A stretch of 64,000 nucleotides of DNA from Agrobacterium vitis. GTDB taxonomy: Bacteria; Pseudomonadota; Alphaproteobacteria; Rhizobiales; Rhizobiaceae. The stretch spans positions 496,001 through 560,000 of the forward strand of contig NZ_CP118260.1 in NCBI RefSeq assembly GCF_013337045.2, read 5' to 3'. Made by a program: the position numbers and the translations under genes. Positions 7,104 to 15,344 of this stretch are shown piece after piece (within the stretch, counting starts at the first letter, position 1; each line of letters starts with the position of its first letter). Under the pieces are notes generated by a model, which did no database searches, was not told the origin of the DNA, and saw only the letters and a program-made list of their open reading frames with translations.

Positions 7104-9458
7104 TTAATGTCTGTCTGGCCCATGGCCGCGCCCCAGCAGCGCCATCAACGCATTGGTGGCAAGTCCAAGCAGGATCGCGCACAGGACGAGCCCGCCTGCA
7201 TAGATCACAAAATTGCCTGAGAGCCAGTTTGCCGCGACCAGTCGCATATTGCTGATGCTCAAGGGCTGCATCGACAACAGGCTGACGTTGCTTGGCTCAT
7301 TGACGACGATCTGCTGTTTCCTGGCATCATAAACGCTGACACGGCCAGAGATCGCGGTCCAATTGCGAAGATCGGCGATATCAATGGCGCCGGTTTGCAA
7401 CAATGCAAGATCAGGGGCGCTGAATGTCGTCAGGATGGCACCGTCGGCATCGACGGATTGAGACAGAAATGCACTGGATGCCTGCGGCAATGTATAGGAG
7501 GCCTCGGCGCTCGGCCAAAGACTGACGGTCGCCAGGTTGAGATCGAAGGTTTCTTTCATCCAGGTATCGACGCTGGAAAAAAATTCCATCACCGTGCCGG
7601 AATCAATTTTGTCGCGCCAGGATTTGAGCTTTACGTCAGTGCTGAGATCGCCATCTCCGGCGCCCTTGGTGTTCAGCTGCACATTGGCAAGTGCCTGGGG
7701 TGGAAGGTCCGGTGCCGCTCCGATGAAAATCGCATTGCGACCGGCAAAACGCGGGGGCGATGACGCCATTTCGAGAGCAAGGGTTTGGCGGGCCGATGCG
7801 GCAAATTTGCCGAGCACGGTTGCGGCTGCGGCCAGCGTCACATCGTCATTCCGGCCGAGAACAACCATTGTCGGGGTCTTTGCCGCCGCAAAGGGAAAGC
7901 CGAGAGCCGCTGTTGCGGCGAGGTCGGGGGCCTGGGTCAGATGCGCGATCGGCGGCATGACGAATTGCGAAGAGCCGAACAAGGCAAACCGCGCCGTTTT
8001 GTCCGCTGTCTCACCAGGTGCGCAGACGCTGTCCTCCTGGGTCATCATCACGGCTTCCAGCCCGATGACATTCACGCCCGGATGAAAATGGCGCAGGGTA
8101 ACGCGGATCGGATAGTGCCGGAGAACCGCGCCTCCCTTGGACGTGATCGGAACGGTGGTCGCCAGATGACCGTTGACCGATACCACGATCTGGCTGCCCG
8201 GCAAGACCTTGCTCGAATAGGCAGCGTCCAGCAATATGGTCGCGGTCCCATAATGGTTGGCGTAGAAATCGGCGGGCATGCCGACCGTGAAATCTGTGGA
8301 AAAACGCCGACCTGAAAATTCCTGGTCGGGAAGACCGAGTGCGGCAAAGGACAGCGTGCCAGCTTTGTCGAGAATAGGCGTATCGATGCCGCGCCAGGCC
8401 GAGGTTTTCAACATCCGCCGCTCGCCGTCTTGCGCGAACTGGACAAAGTTATCGGCAATCGCTTTGATGTCGCGCCAATCCGGGCCGCTGAAGGCGAGCA
8501 CCGACACGCCTGGCCGGGCAGGAAGCGCCATGAAGCCAGCCATCGTGCCGTTCAGCTTTCTGGTGTCAGCGTTTACGGCATTGTTGATGCCGATCAGGCC
8601 CGCCATTTGCGATGTGGTGGCTGCCACGACCACAAGCTCCCCGGGGGCCGGTCGTGCTGGCATGGCTTTCGTGAAGCTGAAGGAGCCATTGGCCACGCCG
8701 CTCAGCAGTGAAAGGCCTTGGGCCAACTGGAGCAAAGCGGGTGTGGCGGATGGCTTTTCGAAATCCGGTGAAACAATGGTGAAATGGCTGCGGCCTTTTT
8801 CATCGACCCCAAGCGCACGCACATCGTCGAGACGTTTCATGCCGTTGGCATTAGGGTCTGCAAATGTCAGATAGGTTTTTGCCGCATCGAGCTGCGTCCA
8901 CAATTCATAGGTGGATTGGATGGTGCAGTCGGTGCGGTGCCGTTGCTCCGCGGCAAACCCTATCCGGTTGAAGCCCGGAACAAGAACGCCTCGCGGCACG
9001 GAAATCGTGTTTTGCTGCGCAGACTGGCCGCCTCTGATCGGCAGGTTTAGAACCGGCGTGTCATTGATGGTGATAAGAAGGTTAGAGGCTTCCGGCGCAA
9101 CCACGAGCGCGTTGCTATAGCTCAGCACCAGCTTTGCATCGGCTGAGGCTTGTTCCGGTGTCAGGTAAATCGACATCGCCTGCCGGGCCAGTTCGCCTTG
9201 CAGCTTGAGAGCCGGCGTCGTCAGCAGGTAACGGCGTGACAGGCTCTCGCTTTGCTGTTGTGCCGGGCGGTTGGAAAGGGGAATGCCAGGGATCGGCGTA
9301 GTGGGGACGGGGACAGGCGCCTTGGTCGCGGGCAGGCCGGGTATCGGCGCGCCCGGCGTTGTATTGCTTTCGGGGCTCATGTCGAAAGGCGCCATCTGGG
9401 CAAGTGCTGACCCAGCGCCTGCCACAAGCATCAAAATCAGGGCAAAAGCTGTTTTCAC
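7104..9458 (-). CDS. bcsB: Cellulose synthase periplasmic subunit BcsB
   Basis: About 784 residues. The protein has a Sec signal peptide, a proline-rich stretch (residues 30-70, PIPGLPATK and repeats), the paired carbohydrate-binding/flavodoxin-like modules of BcsB, and a C-terminal membrane anchor (NFVIYAGGLVLCAILLG) that packs against BcsA. It guides the nascent glucan across the periplasm. The start chosen is GTG at 9458: GGAGGG lies 7 bases upstream, it overlaps the bcsA stop as GTGA, and it directly precedes the signal peptide. A longer in-frame reading to 9620 would put 54 non-signal residues before it, inside bcsA. Unlike many rhizobial cellulose operons, no endoglucanase gene (bcsZ) follows; the next gene is an unrelated outer-membrane protein. 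Confidence 0.92.
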   Translation of the reverse strand: MKTAFALILMLVAGAGSALAQMAPFDMSPESNTTPGAPIPGLPATKAPVPVPTTPIPGIPLSNRPAQQQSESLSRRYLLTTPALKLQGELARQAMSIYLTPEQASADAKLVLSYSNALVVAPEASNLLITINDTPVLNLPIRGGQSAQQNTISVPRGVLVPGFNRIGFAAEQRHRTDCTIQSTYELWTQLDAAKTYLTFADPNANGMKRLDDVRALGVDEKGRSHFTIVSPDFEKPSATPALLQLAQGLSLLSGVANGSFSFTKAMPARPAPGELVVVAATTSQMAGLIGINNAVNADTRKLNGTMAGFMALPARPGVSVLAFSGPDWRDIKAIADNFVQFAQDGERRMLKTSAWRGIDTPILDKAGTLSFAALGLPDQEFSGRRFSTDFTVGMPADFYANHYGTATILLDAAYSSKVLPGSQIVVSVNGHLATTVPITSKGGAVLRHYPIRVTLRHFHPGVNVIGLEAVMMTQEDSVCAPGETADKTARFALFGSSQFVMPPIAHLTQAPDLAATAALGFPFAAAKTPTMVVLGRNDDVTLAAAATVLGKFAASARQTLALEMASSPPRFAGRNAIFIGAAPDLPPQALANVQLNTKGAGDGDLSTDVKLKSWRDKIDSGTVMEFFSSVDTWMKETFDLNLATVSLWPSAEASYTLPQASSAFLSQSVDADGAILTTFSAPDLALLQTGAIDIADLRNWTAISGRVSVYDARKQQIVVNEPSNVSLLSMQPLSISNMRLVAANWLSGNFVIYAGGLVLCAILLGLATNALMALLGRGHGPDRH

Positions 9459-11644
9459 TGTTCGCCCTCCTGCTTTGCATCGGTTTTGGCTTTCGAAGAA
9501 AGCAGCAGAAGCAGATAATGCAAGCCACGCAGTGTCTGCGTCAGGGACAGGCGCAGGAACATCCAGGCTCCACCCAAAAGGCCTGGATTGTGACGACGCG
9601 ACTGTTGAAACAGGCTCCACTGCTGGGCATTGGCAAAGATCAGATCGGCGATGAATTCATGGTGGCGCACGGTTTCCGGCAGATAGCGGCAGCCGATTGA
9701 GACGATATCGCCATTGAACTGGAAATGGCGGATATTGACAGGCAGTTCGGCCCATCCCGTTGTGCCATGCGGTTGAAAGGTTACCGCGCCCAAGATGTCC
9801 CGTTTGAAGATTTCGCGGTCGCGGGTGAAAATTTGCAGGCTGGCACCGTTGACCGACACATCGTCGATCATTGCCGGATAGGTTTTTCCACCCACGGAAA
9901 ACTCGCAGCGCCGGCTGACCTGGACACGACGCGACGACTGTCGCTCTCCCCGCTCCGAGACGACGCCCAGTGCGCATCCGGCCATGATCAGATTGACCAG
10001 GTTCCAGCCACCGACCACCAGTGTCACGTCAAACCGATAGGGATCGCTGTAGAGCCTGTAGACAGTCACAGCAAAGGCAAGCAGCAGGATAAAGAAGATC
10101 AGGAAAAACGGCCGGCTGATTTCCGAAAGACGGCTTTCCGTCACGCTTTCATCCTTGGCGGTGACCTTGAAAGTCGGTCGCCGTGGGTCCCACATCACCG
10201 ACAGGATCGCTGGCAGCAGATGTATTGATTGCACATATTCGTAAAGCTCCGAAATCCATGGCCAGCGGAAGGAACCATAGAGGTAGTTCTGAACCATCAG
10301 GTTCACGAGCATATAGGACAGCGTATAGGCCATGAACTCGCCACCCGAGCCCATGAAAATCTGTAGATCGAAAAACAGATAGAACAGCGGCGCCATCAGG
10401 AAGATCGCCCGGGGAAAGGGAAACAGCCAGAACATCGTTGATGACATGTAGCAGAGCCGCTGCGGCAAGGTCAGGCCGCGCTTGAGTGGCGGAAAACGGA
10501 ACCGCATGATCTGCATCATGCCCTGAGCCCAGCGGCTGCGCTGGCCGATAAAGCTGGCAAAGGTGGCCGGTTGCAGCCCGGCGATCAGTGGCATGTCGAC
10601 GAAAACACTGTTCCAGCCGCGTGAATGCAGCTCAAGCGCGGTTTCGCAATCCTCGGTAATGGAAAGGCCGCTGAAGCCCTTGGTTTCAAGCAGCGCTTCG
10701 CGGCGCAGCACGGCGGCTGATCCGCAGAAAAATGCCGCGTTCCATTTGTCGAGGCCGCGCTGGATAATGCCGTAGAACATTTCGTTCTCGCTCGGCATCT
10801 TGTTGAACGTGTTGAGGTTGCGCTCGACCGGGTCCGGGTTGATGAAGAAATGCGGCGTCTGGACCAGGAAAAGACGCGGGTCATCCCCGAAATAGCCGAC
10901 GGTTTCCTTCAGAAAGCTGCGGGCCGGAGCGTGGTCGGCGTCGAAGACGGCGATCAGTTCTCCGCTGGAATGGTCAAGACCATTGTTGAGATTGCCGGCC
11001 TTCGCATGTTCGTTACGCTCGCGGGTCAGATAGCGCACGCCAAGCTGGCTACAGAGCGCCTGAAGCGCATGATAACGTTGCTCGGCGAATTTTGCTGCCA
11101 GCAGGTCGGTCGACTGACGCTTCTGCTCTGTGGAGCCGTCGTCCAGCAGCCAGACGGTGAATTTTTCAGTCGGATAATCGAGATTGCGGGCCGCAGCCAG
11201 CGTATTGGCCAGCAAGGCTTCGTCTTCGTTATAGCTTGGTACGAAGATATCGACGATTGGCAGTTCTTCAGCGGCAAGGGTGCGAAAAGGCTTGCGCGGC
11301 GGTAGCGGCATGGACACCACGAACAGGCTGAGAAACAGCATCAGGACGCTGTACATCTCGGCCAGATAGACAAGCAGGCCGGGGATGAAATTTTCAAGCT
11401 GGTTGACCGGCGGCAAGGTACTGCTGGTGCGCCAATAGACATAGCGCAGAACAATGGCTGTCGAGAGCGACAGAAAAACAATGCGGCCGCGTCCTTCGAT
11501 CCGCATCATTCTCATCACCGAAACGATGATGAGAATGATGAATGTCGTCACCAGCTGTGTCCGGGTGTCGATGGGCAGAAATGTCAGGGCCAGCATCGCC
11601 GCCGCGCAGATCAGCCAGAGCAGGAAGCGGACCAAAAACACCAT
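9455..11644 (-). CDS. bcsA: Cellulose synthase catalytic subunit BcsA (UDP-forming)
   Basis: 729 residues. N-terminal helices are followed by a family-2 glycosyltransferase domain with the signature residues LLDDGSTE, VFDADHAP, TEDCETA and QRSRW (the QxxRW motif), then further membrane helices. A C-terminal PilZ domain follows, with an Arg-rich loop (SSRRVQVSRR) and DVSVNGAS matching D/NxSxxG. It polymerises UDP-glucose into beta-1,4-glucan and secretes it, and the PilZ domain makes it c-di-GMP dependent. It is translationally coupled to bcsB and lies 101 bases after bcsN. A GAGGA ribosome site is about 8 bases before the ATG. In rhizobia and agrobacteria cellulose supports root attachment and biofilm. 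Confidence 0.95.
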   Translation of the reverse strand: MVFLVRFLLWLICAAAMLALTFLPIDTRTQLVTTFIILIIVSVMRMMRIEGRGRIVFLSLSTAIVLRYVYWRTSSTLPPVNQLENFIPGLLVYLAEMYSVLMLFLSLFVVSMPLPPRKPFRTLAAEELPIVDIFVPSYNEDEALLANTLAAARNLDYPTEKFTVWLLDDGSTEQKRQSTDLLAAKFAEQRYHALQALCSQLGVRYLTRERNEHAKAGNLNNGLDHSSGELIAVFDADHAPARSFLKETVGYFGDDPRLFLVQTPHFFINPDPVERNLNTFNKMPSENEMFYGIIQRGLDKWNAAFFCGSAAVLRREALLETKGFSGLSITEDCETALELHSRGWNSVFVDMPLIAGLQPATFASFIGQRSRWAQGMMQIMRFRFPPLKRGLTLPQRLCYMSSTMFWLFPFPRAIFLMAPLFYLFFDLQIFMGSGGEFMAYTLSYMLVNLMVQNYLYGSFRWPWISELYEYVQSIHLLPAILSVMWDPRRPTFKVTAKDESVTESRLSEISRPFFLIFFILLLAFAVTVYRLYSDPYRFDVTLVVGGWNLVNLIMAGCALGVVSERGERQSSRRVQVSRRCEFSVGGKTYPAMIDDVSVNGASLQIFTRDREIFKRDILGAVTFQPHGTTGWAELPVNIRHFQFNGDIVSIGCRYLPETVRHHEFIADLIFANAQQWSLFQQSRRHNPGLLGGAWMFLRLSLTQTLRGLHYLLLLLSSKAKTDAKQEGEQ

Positions 11645-11745
11645 TGTCTAATCCTCGAAATCCCGGTCATGGGGGACGCGTTGCGGCCAAAGCGATGCAG
11701 CGGATTTTTTGCCTGTGGCCACCAAGCTCATGGGTGCCATCCATC

Positions 11746-12816
11746 TCATGGGCATTGTCCAGCTTGGGTCGCCCCAGATTGGGCCGAAGTTGCGCCAATG
11801 CAGGCGGGCGATGGTACGACAGAACCCGATCTTGTGGTCTGTGAGGACGGCGACGGGCTTGTCGCGCCCGATCGGGTTGGCGAAGGCACCGCTGCATGGG
11901 CGCCACCGATCTGGCTGGGTGACGGAACGATCGTGCCTTGCGCACCTGCCGGCAATGGCCGAGGATTGGATGTCACCGAACCAGGAGAGGCAGACTGTGA
12001 TATCGCCGCATTTGTCTGGGCCGGACGCGGGGCTCGGCGCTCGGTCGGATATTGAGGCTGAGTGGCAATTGGGGCCGAAGGGACCGGCAGAATGGGCGTT
12101 GCCGGAGGATAGATCGGCGCGCTGCTACCGCCCAGGCGCGCGTCGAGCGGCGGCGGGCCACCGTAAGGGTTCCAGCCGGGGCTATCGACGGTGCCGGCAA
12201 GGGTAAAGCCATACATCAGCGATAGAAGCTGCTGTTCGCTTGCCAGCCTGTCGCAAAGGCGCATGCGGATCTGAACAGTTCCGCCATCGACAAAGGGACC
12301 ACGCTGGCCTTGCCGGGCGCGCAATTGCTGCCAGGCATAAAGGCAGAGATCGTTGCCGCTGGAGCGGCCCACCGCATAGCCGAAAGGTCCAAAATCATTC
12401 TGCACCACGTAAGGCGCTCGGGTCATGGCGAGGCCCGGCAGGGTGCCGCGCATTTCCGAATTGATCCGGGCATCGGTCAATGAGGCCGAGGAGAGGGCGT
12501 TGTCGCCGTAGCGATTGGGATTTTCCGTTCCGTAAAACCGCACCTGCACGACATTTTGTCCCGGAACCGTCGAATTGGTCGACAGGGCAATTTCCTGCTG
12601 CACCGCATTGCTGAAGCGCTTTTGCGTGACGCCGACGATGGAGAAGTCGCCAGGCGGTGGTAAAAGCATGGCTTGGTCTGCGGAGAGCGCCCGCGTTTCG
12701 TCGTTCAGCCGCACCGGATTGCCGGCACAGGCAGACAAAAGGGCCACAAGAACAAAAGCGGGTGAGCAGAGTGTGCCCCGCAACAGTCCCGCTAGAATCG
12801 GTCGGTCTAGAATCAT
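11746..12816 (-). CDS. bcsN: Cellulose biosynthesis protein BcsN (lipoprotein)
   Basis: 356 residues. The N-terminus has a lipoprotein signal with lipobox LLSACAGN, so it should be lipid-anchored. The conserved middle part (about residues 40-215: NDETRALSADQAMLLPPPG, a short QNVVQVRFYG strand, then RIRMRLCDRL-like residues) matches the BcsN family found next to bcsA in Rhizobiales; its molecular role is not established. The C-terminal 100 residues are low-complexity Pro/Ser/Thr with several spaced PSP units (VPSPSQIG, VPSPTRSG, SPSPSS, VPSPACIG), probably a disordered spacer in the periplasm. It is the first gene of the bcsN-bcsA-bcsB operon, divergent from the TPR gene with a 163-base shared promoter region. 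Confidence 0.85.
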   Translation of the reverse strand: MILDRPILAGLLRGTLCSPAFVLVALLSACAGNPVRLNDETRALSADQAMLLPPPGDFSIVGVTQKRFSNAVQQEIALSTNSTVPGQNVVQVRFYGTENPNRYGDNALSSASLTDARINSEMRGTLPGLAMTRAPYVVQNDFGPFGYAVGRSSGNDLCLYAWQQLRARQGQRGPFVDGGTVQIRMRLCDRLASEQQLLSLMYGFTLAGTVDSPGWNPYGGPPPLDARLGGSSAPIYPPATPILPVPSAPIATQPQYPTERRAPRPAQTNAAISQSASPGSVTSNPRPLPAGAQGTIVPSPSQIGGAHAAVPSPTRSGATSPSPSSQTTRSGSVVPSPACIGATSAQSGATQAGQCP

Positions 12817-12979
12817 GGACTCGTCTTACGCCAGAAATTGCACTGACGAAATTTAAAACCTTTCAAAGTGCAAGACTTCCCTGCCGATCCGAACAAAATA
12901 AACCATTTCTTTACCCTAACGGTTAAAAGTCAGATCTTATTGGCTTTGCATTTCGGCCGATAATGCGGACGGAGTTCTC

Positions 12980-15271
12980 ATGCGTACATCACTCATAGCG
13001 CTTATAGCGATTGCGGCCGGAGCCGTGGGTGCCGTGGGGGTTTTTCCGGGCCATGAGGATCTTGCGACTGTTTCGAAAAATTCGCAGGTCTCTGGCCAGG
13101 ATGGCAGTGAGGGCGAGGTGGCTGGCGAGCAGGTGCAGGCTGGAAAGTCCGAGCGTCTGCCCGCGCCGCGGACCATGCCCGTGCAATTGCTGGCAGAGGC
13201 GCCCGCGCCCGACCAGTCAGCTCCCACCCGCGCCAACTCGCCGCTTGTCCCTGTTGCCGGGGAACAGTCTGCCGCACCGGTAAAGCCCAACGAGGGTGGA
13301 GGGTCTGGAGAAACCAGCCGCCCGTCGGTCGATGCCAGCGGCCCATCGGTTGATGAAAGCGCGTTGCGTTATTTTGCGGCCCGTGGTGATACGGTTCGGT
13401 TGCAGGCTGAGATTTCTCGCCTGCGCATGCTTTATCCCGGCTGGCAGCCGCCGGAAAATCCGATGTCCATCACAACCGGGGTGGATAGTTTCGTCCAGTC
13501 TCTCTGGCAGACCTATGCCGACGGTCGCTATGAGGAAGTGCGCAAAGCCATTGCCGGGCGCCAGCAAAGTGAACCCGGTTGGATGCCACCGGAGGAATTG
13601 CAGGGAAGCCTGAGGCTTGCCGAGGCCCGCCAAAGCCTGGTCAAGGCATCCGATGATAAGCGTTACGACAGTGTTATTTCACTGGCCTCGGGCGCGCCGG
13701 AACTGCTGACCTGTACGGAGGTCGATGTTTTGTGGCGTGTTGCCGAGGCTTTCGCCAGGACGAGCAAGCCGGAACGCGCCCGCGATGTCTATGCCTATGT
13801 GCTGAAAACCTGCCGGACCCCACAATTGCGGCTGGCATCCATGCAGAAGGCAAGCACTCTGTTGCAGCCCGCTCTGCTCGAAGACCTCCTGAAGCTGGAA
13901 CAGCCCAGTGCTGACGGACATCCGGAATTTGACGGCATTCGTGACGATATTGCCCGCCAGATCGTGGCGCGCGCCGGGCAGGATGCCGGGATTGCCGTGC
14001 AGGGCGTTGAGCTGGAGCGGTTGGAAAAGGCTGCCGAACGCGAAGGCAAGGCCAGCGATGCCCTGCTGCTCGGCTGGTATCATTACCGCCGCAACGATAT
14101 GGCCACTGCGAAGGAATGGTTTAACCGTTCCTACGCAAAAGAGCCGATTGCCTCTGCCGCCCAGGGATTGGCCCTGACGCAGGTGGCGCTTGGCACACCG
14201 GGCGAGGCGGAAAACACCATGTTCCGCTTTTACGGCGCCGATCAGCAGGCGCGGGCTGTCTATCTCTCGGCGGTTGCCGCATTGCTGTCGCAGGAGCCGC
14301 CAAAGGTCATCGACAATGGCGTGCTGTCCCGCATGGCGCCGGTGGTCATTGCAGCCCGCAATTCAGCGGCAGCCGAGCAGTTCGGCTGGTATGCGAGAGC
14401 GCTGCAACAGATGTCGACGGCGGCGGACTGGTTTCGGCTGGTTTTGTCCTGGGATGCCACCTATGAACCCGCGGCCTACGGGCTGGCCCTGTCGCTCGAC
14501 ACTCTGGGCGACAAGACCGGCGTAGCGCAGATCAAGGCGAAATGGGCCAGCCAGTCCGACCGGATCGCCGCAGTCGGCGAAATCAGGCCATCCCGAGACC
14601 GGCTTGCGGAAAAACAAGCCGTGCGGTCTCCCGATCGCCCGGCTGTTGCCGAAACGGGAAGTTCCACGTCCGAGGCTGTCAGCCGGACACGCTCAAGGCC
14701 GACCATGGTTGCCTTGCAGCAAAATACCGGGGCAGCAGCGGCCAGGCGGCCTGGCTGCTCTTCGACCCTTCCTGCCGGGCAATTGTCGCCGCCGGAAGCT
14801 TTGATGCGCGGCTGGTGCCTGATGGATCTCAAGCGTCCGATGGAGGCGGTCGAGGCGTTCGACCGGGCATTCAGCGGCGGCGACCTGCCGCTTCGCCAGG
14901 ATGCTGCCTATGGCAAGAGCCTGGCGCTGCTGCGGTTGAAACTGACCGATAAAGCCGCCGCCGCCGCCGCGTCCGTGCCGCTTGGCAAGGAGCGGGCGCG
15001 TGAACTGCAATTGGCGATCCTGGCCGACAGGGCTGTGGGCGCGTTCCAGCTTGGTCGTGCCCGTGAGGCGCTGATTGCGCTCGACCAGCGCGCACGCCTG
15101 ATGGCGGAACCACAGGATCTGCTTTTGCTGCGGGGCTATGCCTATCAGAAACTCGGTTATGTCGGTGAGGCGCGCCAGATTTTCGAAACGCTATCGGATA
15201 TCGGTAATACATCCGCTCTCAAGGCCTTGGCCGATATCCGCGCCAACGATCCCGGCGAACCGCATGGCTGA
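12980..15271 (+). CDS. TPR-rich periplasmic/membrane-anchored protein linked to cellulose synthesis
   Basis: 763 residues. A signal or signal-anchor helix (residues 1-22) is followed by a disordered Pro/Ser/Glu-rich section to about 120. From about 125 to the end there are helical repeat pairs of TPR/Sel1 type; examples are ALLLGWYHYRRNDMATAKEW near 355 and LLLLRGYAYQKLGYVGEARQ near 715. There is no C-terminal beta-barrel, so it is not a full BcsC. It is divergent from bcsN, which places it in the cellulose locus; in rhizobia a TPR protein at this place is thought to serve as periplasmic scaffold for the export machinery. GGAG lies near 12970, about 8 bases before the ATG. No symbol is given because the name varies between species. 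Confidence 0.75.
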   Translation: MRTSLIALIAIAAGAVGAVGVFPGHEDLATVSKNSQVSGQDGSEGEVAGEQVQAGKSERLPAPRTMPVQLLAEAPAPDQSAPTRANSPLVPVAGEQSAAPVKPNEGGGSGETSRPSVDASGPSVDESALRYFAARGDTVRLQAEISRLRMLYPGWQPPENPMSITTGVDSFVQSLWQTYADGRYEEVRKAIAGRQQSEPGWMPPEELQGSLRLAEARQSLVKASDDKRYDSVISLASGAPELLTCTEVDVLWRVAEAFARTSKPERARDVYAYVLKTCRTPQLRLASMQKASTLLQPALLEDLLKLEQPSADGHPEFDGIRDDIARQIVARAGQDAGIAVQGVELERLEKAAEREGKASDALLLGWYHYRRNDMATAKEWFNRSYAKEPIASAAQGLALTQVALGTPGEAENTMFRFYGADQQARAVYLSAVAALLSQEPPKVIDNGVLSRMAPVVIAARNSAAAEQFGWYARALQQMSTAADWFRLVLSWDATYEPAAYGLALSLDTLGDKTGVAQIKAKWASQSDRIAAVGEIRPSRDRLAEKQAVRSPDRPAVAETGSSTSEAVSRTRSRPTMVALQQNTGAAAARRPGCSSTLPAGQLSPPEALMRGWCLMDLKRPMEAVEAFDRAFSGGDLPLRQDAAYGKSLALLRLKLTDKAAAAAASVPLGKERARELQLAILADRAVGAFQLGRAREALIALDQRARLMAEPQDLLLLRGYAYQKLGYVGEARQIFETLSDIGNTSALKALADIRANDPGEPHG

Positions 15272-15320
15272 TATCAGGATTGGGTAAACCACGCCTGAAA
15301 ACGCTTATGTCCAATACCTT

Positions 15321-15337
15321 AGGTTCAATCTGAACCT
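15321..15337. repeat. 17-bp inverted repeat AGGTTCAATCTGAACCT
   Basis: A perfect 7-bp inverted repeat around ATC in the 73-base gap between two convergent genes (TPR protein and HWE kinase). No T-run follows on either strand, so it is a weak terminator at best. The same 17-mer with a single change occurs at 17838-17854, upstream of the LOV kinase. Confidence 0.6.
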
Positions 15338-15344
15338 GATAAAT

